DNA of 64,000 nt from Scolanthus callimorphus (lineage: Eukaryota > Cnidaria > Anthozoa > Actiniaria > Edwardsiidae): contig CM066915.1 of NCBI GenBank assembly GCA_033964015.1, forward strand, positions 12,919,573 to 12,983,572, read 5' to 3'. The position numbers were made by a program, and so were the translations under genes. The notes beneath the pieces are model-generated. The model was not told the origin of the DNA. It made no database searches and saw only the letters and a program-made list of their open reading frames with translations. Numbering within the stretch: position 1 is the stretch's first letter; every line of letters starts with the position of its first letter. Of this stretch, positions 1 to 12,487 are shown one piece after another.

Positions 1-1238
1 CTAGTTAGGTCTATTAAAAAATGTAACTTCAGGAATGGTCTCTTAATTATGTTTTTGCCTGATTTGAAAAGCGTTTCGGTTTGTTGACTGCTCACTAGCG
101 TACGTAGCTTTTCCAACATCCTGCTGAGCTCGTTTTCTTGTGATTTTCTTGCCCGTACACGCCCTTCCTTTATGTTCTTGTTTGTTCTCGACCTTTTCAT
201 CTCGAAAACACCCTTCCACTCTGTAGACTTGTTGCTGTTTCAGGCCACTTGATTTCTGGAGATGGTCTGCCAGTAACGTTTTCAATTTCGACTTGTTTCA
301 CTTCTGAACGTTCACCCCAGTCGCCATTTTCTTCGCTTTTCAGTTCACTTTCTTAAACACTTAAACGCGTTTCTAAAGTCTCTAGAGAAATACAGGCAGT
401 AAAAAATCTTCTCCGCTTAGAGTGCAATTGAAGAAATCGTTTTGAGCATGATTTTCTTGACATTTGTATCAGGTTTAGTTTATCACGTTTCAAAATGCGA
501 TTTCGTCGAGTTTGGCAAAGAGCGTGAAGAAATTCGAAACCAACCATAGACTCGTTTCCATACATGAATTCCACAGGTCCCCCATTATCTGGAAAAAAGG
601 CCCATTATCAAGATTGACTTCAAAACTTGCCCAATGCTTAACATAGAGAAACTTACCGTATGTGAATTGATTCAGGTCCTTTAAAATGAGCAAGCAACCT
701 CCAATTACGGGATGTAACAAGACAACATGGCTGCCATATTGACAAGCTTGAGTTTCTTTGAACGTCCCTTGATAACAACTCGAACCTATTGCATGTTCCT
801 TTCCATAGAATAGGCAGCAGAGACATAGATAAGAACTTCATTTCAATTTCGTTCCACATATCAGGGTCAAATCCCGTAAACATTGAGCTGTCATGACCCT
901 TCTCCGAAGCATAAGCAAGTTCAATAAATGTAAGCCGCGCATGCGTATGCAAATGTCCCTGTTACTGTCTTATGGTAAGTTTTAGTTCTATAGTTTGTTC
1001 ATAACATGCAAGAATGTAAATCGGTTGTTCTCTTTCAGCGATCCAGCTCGAAAATATTACGATACTATGTGTGAAAACCTCATTTTAGACTTAGTTGACA
1101 GTGAATTTCGTAATCGTAGAAAGAGTCACAGTTCGGACTAGTTTTATCGTCCTCTCCTTTGTTTTAGTGGGGTTCATCACAGGCAGCCCAAGTACAATGG
1201 TCGTTTATAAAAAGTTTATTCTGGCTTGGCGATATTTA
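1..1238. other. No gene recognised
   Basis: Short open frames here (60-99 codons) show no recognisable domain and overlap one another on both strands. The matching stretch in block B (49015-50229) is nearly identical, but that reflects duplication rather than coding constraint. One frame (653-952, minus) is shortened in the other copy by the small indel near 930-955. Confidence 0.6.
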
Positions 1239-2153
1239 TAGTGTTTATGTGGCTTTGTATAAGAGTAATCGAAAAACTCGCTAAATTGCTACAAAATCGT
1301 CACTGAGTTCTCGTAAATTATAGCAAATAAAAGTAGAAGACTTACATTAAGTTGTCCTGTTGTCCTTTCCTCGTCTAGAGGCGTTGAAGAGTGTTTCCGA
1401 GGGTTCCACAAGACCCCTCTAACCAGAGGGGAAGGCCCCATACAAGAATCTCGAACGTCCCACATCGCCACCGAATTTCTTCGATAAATCGCCACTCGAT
1501 CGGTGACCTAATCACACCAGGAGAACCGTCTTGCCATACATCTTTCCTACAAAGCAGCGCTGTCTCGACTAAAACATCCGAACACGGTGAATTTCGGTGT
1601 TTTTTCCGTTGTACTTCGACAAGCCATTTTCACCGACTTGCGAAGTCAAAGCCATTTGGCCCCAGGAATACCGTTGCTCTAGTTGCAGCGTTGTTTGCAT
1701 TTTCAACAGCCAATCACGTAGCGAGTTCGATCGACGACGGGGAAACTCGTTACATTTTCAACGGCCAATCACGTAGCGAATTCAATCGACGAAAAGGGAA
1801 ACTCGCTACATTTCCAGTCGAGACAGCGCTGCTTTGTATTAAAGATGTATGGTAAGACAGTTCTCCTGGTGTGATTAGGTCACCGATCGAGTGGCGACGC
1901 GATTTATCGAAGAAATTCGGTCGCGATTTGGGGCGTTCGAGATTCTTGTATGGGGCCTTCCCCTCTGGTTAGAGGGGTCTTGTGGAACCCTCGGAAACAC
2001 TCTTCAACGCCTCTAGACGAGGAAAGGACAACAGGACAACTTAATGTAAGTCTTCTACTTTTATTTGCTATAATTTACCAGAACTCAGTGACGATTTTAT
2101 AGCAATTTAGCGAGTTTTTCGATTACTCTTATACAAAGCCACATAAACACAGC
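1239..2153. repeat. Fold-back (long inverted repeat), arms about 335 bp
   Basis: Positions 1239-1575 are the reverse complement of 1820-2153 with few mismatches. A spacer of about 245 bp separates the arms. The spacer holds two and a bit tandem copies of a 54-56-bp unit (1699-1815). In block B only the left arm remains (50230-50548). The open frame running through 1391-1855 is a by-product of the repeat and is not called as a gene. Confidence 0.85.
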
Positions 2154-3310
2154 AGGGGACTTTTTTGTTTATGCCATGCGCAATAACCGCTGCTCTCCAA
2201 GTTTACATTGCAGACTCAACTCAGGGAAAAGCACGTTGAGTATCACGAATTTGTAATCAAATAGCGCTCTATTTCTATTTCTCGTTTGTTTTGTTTTTAT
2301 TCTGAAAGCGGGAAGGATAAAATAAAACGTTTATTCAGCTGCCTGTATATTGCAAATAAAATTGTTTGATTTTAGGATCTGTGGACCTTCATCTGCGACG
2401 TTTAAACTGTTTAAAATTCAGACTGCAAGTGCAAGAAAAATGACGTTGTTTTTGTTTAGCAATCGTAACGATTTCCTTTTTTATCCTATCAGTTTACCCT
2501 GATATTTCGGGGCCTTCCAGTGGAATTAGATCAAGCGGAAAGAAATGTCATAGTTTTGGGTTGAGAAATAAAAGTTCTGCACCATGCAGATACATAAATT
2601 TTGCTTGAAAAACCTGGTCACACTGTTTTAGTATAATGAAAAAAAATGTCATGGTGACCAAACAAACATGTTGATTAGTTTGTGTGATAACCTTATTAGA
2701 AAATGTCTGGACAAGTTTCACCATAACCTATCCTGGAATTCAATTGATTTGACTACTGATGATTTACAACCCCAGATTTTGTATCTAACCAAGCTGGGAT
2801 TTTGTCAAACAATGTGTAAATACCCAGACTGAGGGGTACCCACCCTGGAAATACAAGCTCAGTTTTCACCACCCTTCCCTGGGATTAAATGGTGGATTAT
2901 GTCCATGAAAAGGATGAGACTCCAAATTGGTGAACTTTTTATTGTGCTATTTATAACTAACAGAGTATTCTGACAAGTTCTGTAATAGTGGAACCTGGGT
3001 AGTTGACAAAATTACACCTGTTGACAACACTGGGTTTTGAGGTGGCAACATAATTTTCACAAGAAAAATTGAATCAAAGAGGATTTTGATACAGCACTGT
3101 GATGTTCTTCTGAGCAGTAAACTATCTGTAGTGAAAACTCTTTAAAGTAGCCCCTGCTATAGTTCTACTTCTGTAAATCAATTGATGAAATGCTCTCGTA
3201 ATACTGTAACATCTAAAATGTTGCATCCCTGAACCACCAGCACTTGTGCTAGAAATTGCTATTTGGTTGCAGGATGCAGTTGTTTAGTGTCATCCAGACA
3301 AGAATGGCAT
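2154..3310 (-). repeat. Inverted copy of 8030-9512
   Basis: Read on the minus strand, this stretch follows 8030-9512. For example, the sequence around 2170-2260 mirrors 9420-9510, and 3225-3300 mirrors 8025-8100. The copy is diverged, clearly older than the A/B duplication. It lacks the C-rich repeat present at about 8477-8950, so it preserves an approximate empty insertion site near 2698. Confidence 0.75.
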
Positions 3311-3454
3311 TTTGTTCCTTTTGTGAATTATGTCCTTTTGTGAATTGGGCATATACATGTACACCTACACCTTCGGAACCTGGAACAAACAATGCACAAC
3401 AAGTTACTTCTGAATGTCCTACCCTCTATTATATCTTTTATCAGGTGCTTCTAA

Positions 3455-3835
3455 AAAACTTTCCTTTTTAATGCATAGTAACTAGGAGAAGTGAAATGAA
3501 ATTTGTATTATTACAGTCACACAGGTTGTTCTCTTTGCTCTTAACACTGATGGACAACACTGATGGACAACTTTGGTATCAAATTGCAATTTCTCGTGAG
3601 CAACTTTAATTCGCCACATGTCTGAGCACTGGAGGGGCAGACCATAATGGAACGATTTTGGAAACAAAATATTTCAAGTTCTGGTACAATATCGTGAAGA
3701 CAGATACAAAAGATTTTTTGAAATTTGATTCAAGCAAGTTGTCCATCAATGTTGCTAGGCAATATTGCAAAATTGTTGGGAAGAGAACATCTCGTTTCAC
3801 TGTAACATGATCTACAATTTCCACTCACAAGTCAA
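3455..3835. repeat. Inverted repeat arm paired with 5735-6097
   Basis: The sequence around 3540-3830, with phrases such as gttgtccatcaatgttgcta, appears in reverse complement at 5735-6097. The arms are diverged and enclose about 1.9 kb. They could be the ends of a non-autonomous element, but no transposase is visible between them. Confidence 0.6.
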
Positions 3836-5734
3836 ATGGTTTATCAAAAAATCCAATTTCTCACCAAATTTATTTTTAAATTCAGTAAGTATACACAACT
3901 AGCAGTTCTTTTTTATACCAGCTCAGATTTCAATTTATTTTGCTTTCTGGGCAAACAAACTGAGCACTTCAGTTCTTGCAACAGCTATTTCAGTGAAAAT
4001 ATTTCTAAGGAGCATGCCCAAGCATAGGTGTCCTGAAGGTGAACACACCAAAAAATCATTAACTTCCCCCATTATTTCCAAAAAAATAGCACCACACAAT
4101 GAAGACATATAGAATGTAGTTTTGTTTTCAAGAGATACTTCAGTGGTACAACGAGCAGTTTTCGAAAAATGTTCAATTAATTAATATTCATGAGTCAACA
4201 TTTTCAAGCAGATTTTAGAACTCGAGTGAAGACCCGATTTTGCTGCCGATCTCAAGGAAATCAAATGGTTTCATTTAAACTGGGTCCTAGAAACTGCGTG
4301 TGACTTATTTCCAGATCTAATATTTCCCGTGAGGAAAGTGGGAGTCCAAGAACAACAACCACTGAAACTCATGTGCGTAACTGTCGAACCAAAAACACAT
4401 AACTTCCCCCATTTTCTGTTTCATCCCCGTCAGATAAACGAATTTCAAAATGATAGTACTTCCATTTTTCACTGACAACTCTGTGGTACAACGACTAGAT
4501 TTTGAAAGCACATTCTGGCAAGACGATAAGAAATCGGCTTATTGCATTACAGCAAGGAAGCTCAACGAAAGATTCCACAAAACCCCTTGGTGCGATTTCT
4601 CAAAGAGAGACCTACATAAGCCAACAGTAATTAAAAGCTTACCTTGGCGGATAATTTGACACTTCACCTTTCAGCTGCTGGCAGAAAGTTAACTTGGGAA
4701 TTCCACCACAGATCACTCACATCCGCCATATTAAATCGAAATCCTTGAATAGAGCTGCTTTGCCGAAGCGAATAGCGTAGCAATCTCAAGCTCAAACTGC
4801 TCAAAATTCATTCCCCAAGTACAAGTATTGTTTCTGTTGAACTCCGTTTGTGGTTTACATTACTTATTCCCGCATAAAAATGGAGAAATTAACTCGGTCG
4901 ACACGACAACAAACCAGCATTTGCTCAGCTGAAGACAAATCAGGCCGATCAGGCCGTGCATCTGCGCATGCGTCACATAAAGGTCCCCTGCTCATAAACA
5001 CTATAAATATCGCCAAGCCAGAATAAACTTTTTATAAACGACCATTGTACTTGGGCTGCCTGTGGGTTCATTAGCCTCAAAATCGGAGAAAGTTTTCCGG
5101 TTATTTCTTCTTATTTCTTTCAAAATCGGACAAAACATTATTAAGACGTAATCCATTTGGAAACCGAGTAACGATTGAAAAAAAAAAACCGATTGGAACA
5201 AAATTATTTACATCATATTGTAGACTTCTGTCTTACTGTTTTTGATATCTGAACTAAAAAAGTCATTTCTTACAAAAGTCATTTCTTACAACACCGAACA
5301 TCGAAAATGAATCCTGAAAGTTGTCCAAATCCATACAAATTGCATAGGTTGACAGCACTATTAAATGAACATCAACTGCCAACACCATATCTTCGCAACT
5401 TTGAAAAATTATTTCTCAGGTTTCCTTGGGAATTTCTTCTCAGTGTTATCGCCACTTCTTTATTTTATCAATACCTTTCATAAAATGCTAGAAACAAGGA
5501 AATTGGTTTTGTAATACTCTATCTAAAAATTGTTTCCACTTTGTGTCAAGATTACTCGATTTCTCAGCGGATTTCCTCTTAAACTTGTTTGTTGTAAGCT
5601 GATTTTTCATCACTTTGTTGCATATGAGCTTGCTATGGCCAGCAGTCCTCCCTAGGATGGCTTTCAGACAATGAAACTTTCCCTCGTGTGCTAGTGCATT
5701 TTTCACACTTTCATAAGGCTATAAATGGTGACTT
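3836..5734. other. Spacer without recognised genes; diverged inverted copy of 1166-1246 at 4989-5072
   Basis: Short frames here have no recognisable domains. Positions 4989-5072 repeat 1166-1246 in reverse complement, extending the web of inverted copies in the A-specific segment. Nothing else was recognised. Confidence 0.55.
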
Positions 5735-6097
5735 GTGAGTGGAAATTATAAAATTATTGATGTTACATTCAACCCAGATCATGTTCTCTTCCCTACAATT
5801 TTGCAATATTGCCTAGCAACATTGATGGACAACTTGCTTGGATGAAATTAAAAAAAATCTTTTGTATCTGTCTTCAAGGTATTGTACCAGAACTTGACAC
5901 ATTTTGTTTCCGATTTGCCCAACTATGGCCTGCTTCTCTAGTGCTGAGACATGTGGCGAATGAAAGTTGCTCGCGATAAATGCAATTTGACACTGGGTAA
6001 GTTGACCATCAATGTGAAGAGAACAACTGGTTTGACTGTAATATGCCAATTTCAATTCACTTCTCTTAGTTACTCTGCATTAAAAAGGAAAGATGTT
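5735..6097. repeat. Inverted repeat arm paired with 3455-3835
   Basis: This is the reverse-complement partner of 3455-3835, diverged by substitutions and small indels. It is followed directly by the CRE-repeat element at 6113. Confidence 0.6.
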
Positions 6098-6112
6098 TAC
6101 AGTAAAATATAA

Positions 6113-7230
6113 TATATAGATTTGGCCACTGGCTAAAAGCGGCGCTCCCCGTTACATATTTTTGTGTTAATGAGACAAAAGACAGCAATTATACATATCC
6201 GGTCACCATCATACCACATGACCAAACACTACCATCCTCTTGCCACTTAGAGAATTTCTCCCAAGTTTGGTTCTCTGTGGTTCATCCCTTCCAAAGATAT
6301 AAACCTTTCCTCTTTTGATGACGTCATACCACATGACTACGCCATCGCACCTCCATTCCCACTTAAAGTAGCCTGAGTATCAGGACCCTCCCCAGAAAAT
6401 TAAAATTCCGCCTGATACTCAGGCTCAATTTCGCCCAAGTTTGGTTGTCTAAGGTTCATCCCTTCCCAAGATATAGACCTTTTCCCATTTAATGACGTCA
6501 TACCACGTGACCAGGCCGTTGCACCCCCATTGTCACTTAGACAACTCCACCAAAGTTTGGTTGTCTGAGGTTCTTCCCTTCCCATGATATATACCTTTTC
6601 TCGTTCAATGACGTCATTGATGACGTCATACAACGTGACTATGCCATCGCACCCCCCTTGCCACTTAGACAACTTCACCCATGTTTGGTTGTCTGAGATT
6701 TATCCCTTCCCAAGATATATACCTTTTCTCGTTTGATGACGTCATACCACGTAACCATGCAGTTGCACCCCCCTTGCCACTTAGACAACTTTACCCAAGT
6801 TTGGTTGTCTGAGGTTCATCCCTTCCAAAGATATAGACCTTTTCTCATTTGATGACGTCATACCACGTGACCAGGCCGCTACGCTCCCCTTGCCACTTAG
6901 ACAACTCCACCCAAGTTTGATTGTCTGAGGTTCATCCCTTCCAAAGATATAGACCGTTTGTCGTTTGATGACGTCATCGATGACGTCATACCACGTGGCC
7001 ACGCAGTTGCACTCCCCTTTCTATTTAGATATTTTGACCCAAGTTTGGTTGTCTGAGGTTCATCCCTTCCTAAGATAATACCCTTTCTGGTTTGCTGACG
7101 TTTGGGTTGCCTGTGTTACGCCGGACGAACGGACGCACAAACCGGAAGTCCATGACAGAATCGGTTGATGCATATACACTTTTGTTTTGTTCCTTCTCCT
7201 CCTGCATGTAGCTATGGAGCTCCGCTAATA
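6113..7230 (+). mobile_element. CRE/E-box tandem-unit non-autonomous element, copy 1
   Basis: The 5' end carries tatatagattt, the palindrome gccactggc and a short motif agcggcgctcc. The 3' end is ggagctccgct, an inverted match to the usual 5' form agcggagctcc. The body is a tandem array of about 115-130-bp units. Each unit has TGACGTCA (sometimes doubled around TCGA), then ccacgtgacc or a variant, then a phrase like caagtttggttgtctgaggt. The element ends with a ggacgaacggacgcac tail before the 3' end. No coding capacity is visible. At least two further elements of this architecture are in the window; the class is not identified. Confidence 0.7.
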
Positions 7231-7945
7231 TATAGATTTAGCCACTGGCTAAAAGCGGAGCTCCCGGTTAAATATTTTTATAGGGTGCGTTTACCTATCT
7301 TGTTGGGCCGTTGCTAGGGAAAAAAATTATAAGTCCTGCAAAAGATTCATCATGTGACGTATCGCGACGTCACTTATTACAGAAAACATTCTTCTTGTTC
7401 TCCATTGCATACTTGCAAATTCAGATTTTTTTTATGGCATTTCAAAGAGCTCCATACCCACGAATTCTTTTCTCGACTGTACCCAAGTTTGTTCGCCTAC
7501 CGATGTTGCCTTCTCGAGATATAGACTTTTCTAGTTTTGATGACGTCATCGATGACGTCATGCCACGTGACCTTGGTAGTGCACGCCCCTTGCCTCCAAA
7601 ATAACTTAACCCAAGTTTGGTCACCTAGTGATGTTGCCTTCTCGAGATATTGACTTTTCTAGTTTTGATGACGTCATCGATGATGTCATGTCACGTGACA
7701 TTGGTGGTGCACCTCCCTTGCCTCCAAAATAACTTTACCCAAGTTTGGTCACCTAGCGAAGTTGCCTTCTTGAGATATTGACTTTTCTACTTTTGATGAC
7801 GTCATTCCGGACGAACGGACGCACAAAACCGGAAGTCCATGACAGAATCGTTTGATGCATATACACTTTTGTTTTGTTCCTTTTTCTCCTGCATGTAGCT
7901 ATGAGGCTCCGCTACGCGGGCGCCCGCAGGAGTTCCGCTATAATG
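7228..7945 (+). mobile_element. CRE/E-box tandem-unit element, copy 2 (abuts copy 1)
   Basis: This starts immediately after copy 1 with the same 5' end (atatatagatttagccac, then agcggagctcc). It has three CRE/E-box units (7540-7830), the cggacgaacggacgcac tail, a GC-rich hairpin (gcgggc/gcccgc at 7916-7927) and the 3' end ggagttccgctataat. Block B keeps only the 3' part of this element, from about 50549. Confidence 0.75.
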
Positions 7946-8476
7946 CTGTGCATTGTTTGTTGCAGGTTCAGAAGGTGTGGGTGTACATTTATATACACAA
8001 TTTACAAAGGGATAATGCCATTATTGGCTGGATGACCACAAAACAATTGCACCCTGCAACCAAAGACCACTTCCTAGCACAAGTACTGGTGGTTCAGAGA
8101 TGCAACATGTTAGATAAGCACTACAGCATTTCATCGATTGTTTTTCAGAAGTTAAACTATACCTAAAGAGTTCCCTTTCTGGGGAGTAGAGACTACTCAA
8201 GAGTTTTCACTTAGTTTAGTGCTCAGTAGAACATCACAGTGCTGTATCAAAATCCCCTTTGCTCAATTTTACTTGTAAAAATTATATTGCCACCTCAAAA
8301 TCCAATATTTTCAACAGATGGAAATAATTTTGTGAACTGCCCAAATTTCTCTAAATTGGATTGCAGTTTACAGAACTTGTTCTAATACTCTGTTAGTAAT
8401 AAATAGCATAATAAATTGTTGACCAACATGATGTTCCAATATGGTGAGGCATGTCCAGACAATTTTTACGAATCCC
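7946..8476. other. No gene recognised
   Basis: This is part of the segment whose inverted, diverged copy lies at 2154-3310. The 104-codon frame at 7852-8166 begins inside the preceding element and has no recognised domain. I treat it as non-coding. Confidence 0.5.
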
Positions 8477-8950
8477 CCCTCTTGGTCAAAAGGAAAAAAA
8501 CAATGAAGCTACAAGATTAATCAAAAGCCCAAAGGCGTTTTGTCTGGCAGACAAAAGTCACTGAAGAGGACCTCGAGGAATTGTGGTAAAACAAGAAGGC
8601 CTTTTATGATTTTTAAAGTTTATAATTCTTTATGCGCGCGAAGCGCGCAGCTTTTTTCAACATATTAGTTGAAAGAGGGTAAATACACGAGAATAGTAGT
8701 GCAAGTGATATTTCTTCAGGAGGTTCAAACTCGGTGTTGAACAATTGAGCCTTCCTTCATTTACTTTTCAACCTGTACAACATTGTCTTAAATATATATA
8801 ATACCTCAACAAAAGTATGCACCCCCCTCTTCATGTTATGAAAAAAACATCCCCCCTTTTCCAGTTCCTAAATTTTGAGATCCCCCCTCAAAATCCTCTG
8901 CCCCCCCCCCCCCCCCCCCCTGTAGTATACATAATGAATGCAGCCTTAGC
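8477..8950. repeat. Inserted C-rich repeat with GCGCGC hairpin
   Basis: It contains ttctttatgcgcgcgaagcg (stem gcgcgc, loop gaa) near 8628 and then CCCCCC-rich phrases ending in aaaatcctct. The same two landmarks recur at 20453-20652. The inverted copy at 2154-3310 lacks the segment, which supports an insertion. A run of 20 C at 8901-8920 is 11 C in block B (52039-52049). Confidence 0.6.
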
Positions 8951-10104
8951 AAACACACAACACACTAATCAACATGTTTGTTTGGTCATCATGACATATT
9001 GTAGTTCATTACTACTAACAGGTCAATCAAAGTACAATGAATGATGCTCATTTTGATTTGTAGTTTGGAAGATTTTTCCAGACAACTATGTGCAGAACAT
9101 GATCGGGTCAACTTTTATTTCTCAACCCAAAGCTATGATATCTTTCCACTTAATCTAACTGCACTGGAAGGCCCCGAAATATTATGGTAACCTGATAGGA
9201 TAAAAAATGAAATGAAATCGTTACTATTGCTAAACATCGTCTTTTTCCGGTTCTTGCAGTCTAAATTTCAGTCTGACTCAGTTTAAACAGTCGCAGATGA
9301 AGGTTCACAGATCCTCAAATCAAACAATATTACACAGGCAGCTGAATAAACGTTTTATTTTATCCTTCCCGCTTTCTGAATAGAAGCAAAACAAACGAAT
9401 ATAGAAATATCGCGCTATTTGATTACAGATTCGTGATACTCAACAGTGCTTTTCCCTGAGTTGAGTCTGCAATGTAAACATGGAGAGCAGCGGTTGTTGC
9501 GCATGGCATGTGCAAAATACTCCACTGTTAGCAGAAAAGGAAGCTTGGTCCCCATCATGATTGGCCCGCCCAACAGACAGTTATTGTGCGAAGAAAAAGG
9601 CTGGTTAGCTTGGCAACACATTGGCAATAGCGCTGATGTACAGCAGGGTGGATGCCCTCATTTAGCCTTAGTTACTGAATTTTCCTTTTTGTGCATTATA
9701 GTGAGTTAAGCTTCCTTCTGCTTTTATTGGAGGGTCTTGTATTGCCAGTCCTTGACTCCTTCCCTCTAGGGGTTCTATGTTGACGGAGGTTATATGTATG
9801 TTGACTTGGAGTCTTTTTATTAGATGTTCGTTCACTGCTGTTATTTCTGCTTCGTTTTCTCAGAGGAATCTGTGGCTGTTGCTTGGAGAATAAACAATTT
9901 CTGCAAAAAAATGAATAATGTTCATAAGACACAAAAACCGTTCAAGCAAATGACCTGCCACTAGTTATATATTCTCACTGGGTCCCATTGTGCAATATAA
10001 GATATGAGGAGAGGAGACCTGGCTCCGCTTATCTGACACTTGCATGCAAACTAGAGCAACTCCTAACTGCCTAACCTGACATATGACAAAACTCCGAAGT
10101 AACC
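8951..10104. other. No gene recognised
   Basis: Up to about 9512 this is mirrored by 2154-2700. The remainder is shared only with block B. The small minus-strand frame at 9696-9932 is basic and contains YNLRQHRTP, but nothing firmly identifies it as coding. Confidence 0.5.
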
Positions 10105-10290
10105 CATAACCCAGAGATATCTCATAACTCAGAACATTCCTATAACTCAGAACTATCCCATAACTCAGAGCTATCTCATAACTATCTCAAAACTCAGAAC
10201 TATCCCATAACTCAGAACTATCCCATAACGCTACATTCCGTAACTCTGAACTGTCCCACAATTCTGAAATATTTCATAACCCTGAAATAT
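10105..10290. repeat. Minisatellite, about 20-bp units
   Basis: Imperfect tandem copies of a unit like cccataactcagaactat, decaying at both ends. It is also present in block B. Confidence 0.8.
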
Positions 10291-12487
10291 CTCATACATG
10301 TATTGAGTAAATAATAATGCAAGATTAAGAGAGAGCACCACATTAGTTACGAACCAAGTTAATGAGCTGACTAAGTGCGCGCTTGCGCACTACGTTCAAG
10401 CACCAATTTAATTGATTCAAGAGACAAATTAGTATTCAACTTTAGATGGCAGACTAAAAAGGAGCATAGCAACATGAGTGAGAGCATTTGTTTTTTCCTT
10501 TATTTCCCTGCACCAGAAATAATGACGCCTTCTTATCATTCAGACATCATGAAGAAAAATGACAATATCCCATGTAATGGACAGTTTAAAGATCGAGAAT
10601 TTGTAGGATGAATAATTTTGCTCAAAGCGTTGCTATGCAAGTCAGTGTTATCTGGAAAAACTTCAAAGCGCGTGCAAACTTCTTCCGCAATTTATGACTT
10701 ACTCGGCATTTTCCCAACGAAATGAAACGTCACACAATTGTTATCAATGTTTCCTTGAGATAATGTGCTATAATGAATTTTAATCCGGTACGGTTTTAAC
10801 ATATTTCACAAGTTTTGATACCCACTTCATCTCAAAAGTTCCACACGAATAGGCTCATTGTCATGTTGTTGCTCCATAATATTGCTTGATAAATTTGAAA
10901 ACATTAATATGTTTGCTTTTTAAATTCATTTCACTAGCTGGAAATTTAATCAGAAAGTAACCTGGTTATTTGTGCTCGCAATTTGGGGTTTCTTTTGTAA
11001 TGTATAGACTGCAAATGCACTCTCGTTCAAGAATGCTACACACGATACAGTTACTCGCGCCCGGATTCAATTGAAAATCAAACGCAACACTCAAAATTCG
11101 CGTTCTAAATAAATAAATTCAACTCTATAAGCATAAGCACTGACTTCGAAAGTAATTTTGCTGGATAATTCTAAAGCTAAAAGCAGTGTGTGTGCTTCAG
11201 CCTAAGCTAACGTGACTATTTAATAGTACCGTGGATGTTCGAGCCAACGCGCCTCTTGTTTGGAAAATTGAATGTTAACTTTTACAGGGTGCCTGTTACT
11301 TTATATATAAAAAGTATTAATAATTAGGCCTATAGGTCGTCAAAGGAAAGATTGTCTCCGAGACGTTTTTTTACATAAAAAGAATAACGATTGTGATTAA
11401 ATACGTTTTTTGCTGAGTTGTTTTGACGGTGGCACTCGTGCGGTAAATACCCGTCTCTCTACCCAATAATAACTCAGAATAGAAAGTTAGTGGCTGAGAT
11501 TGAAGCAAGGCAACTTAGATCATCTGTATTGGGCATCAACATTTTGTGTGGGTGTAATTGTGTGGAATTTTGCCTAGGTTGAGTCTAGAGGGGAAACCTG
11601 TTTAGAGAATCTGAAAATTCACACATAATTATATCCTGGCCTAGTAAACAAAAAACGTAAATTCCGCCACATGGTTACGAATAATCGTAGAAAATACGCA
11701 GAAATCTATAGCCTTTTCTAGAAAAAGTGGCGAATTTATGTACCCTGTACAGCGACAAGGGAGTACCCCTCCTGCCCCCTAAAAAATAGGCTTGATAGGC
11801 TTGTCCCCTACGTCCGTCCACGGCATGGCAATTTTTGGCAGTCGATCGTTACCAAGAACAAACCCAATAAACTAACAATTTCATGTTTTCGCATATCAAT
11901 CTAAAGAAAAACTACGCTCGACCAGACGTTTCTAAACCTGGTGATTCCATTTTTTCTCTGTCCTTCTATGATAACTCAAAATAGAAGAGCAAAGATAACA
12001 ACCTAGCAGAAGCTTTCGCGTGGCAATATGCTTAAAAGACAGTTGATCTGCCTAGACAGAGGACGACTAGAGAAAGACTTCGAGTTGCGAACCCCACGCC
12101 CTTTACATTGGGATTAATGCTTGCATCCCACCCATTACAGAACAACTACAGAATGTGTGGTAAAGGGGCTGGGGGAATGAAGCACACCAACTCAGCAGAT
12201 GACAGAAACTAAGTACTAATCACGTAACGTGAGGGTCCGCCCTCTCGCGGGGGGTGGGGGGTCTAATAACCATCCCCGCATACTTGAAAGGCCCCAGACA
12301 TGTCCAAGAGTTGCCTAGTCTCCGAGGTTAGTGATGTCTTTACTAGCGGGACACCTGAGAGATACGTAAAGATTATGCTATCTGCTATCCTTGGAAAGAG
12401 AGATGGGTTTGCATAACTGTCTGGCCCGAAAGGAATGGGTCAGCCTTACAGCTTGAACTCTGTGGTGGTTTGGCCGAACAGACGCAC

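Noticed and set aside
1391..1855. 154-codon plus-strand frame
   Set aside because: It spans one arm and the spacer of a fold-back repeat, and is destroyed in block B.
6113..7945. Helitron identity for the CRE/E-box elements (because of the 3' hairpin)
   Set aside because: The 3' end does not show a clear CTRR terminus, and short inverted matches exist between the two ends. The class is left open.
7852..8166. 104-codon frame conserved in both blocks
   Set aside because: It starts inside a mobile element, has no domain, and its conservation follows from the recent duplication.
9696..9932. Basic minus-strand frame with YNLRQHRTP, perhaps a retroelement fragment
   Set aside because: Too short and compositionally simple to assign; no neighbouring retroelement domain.
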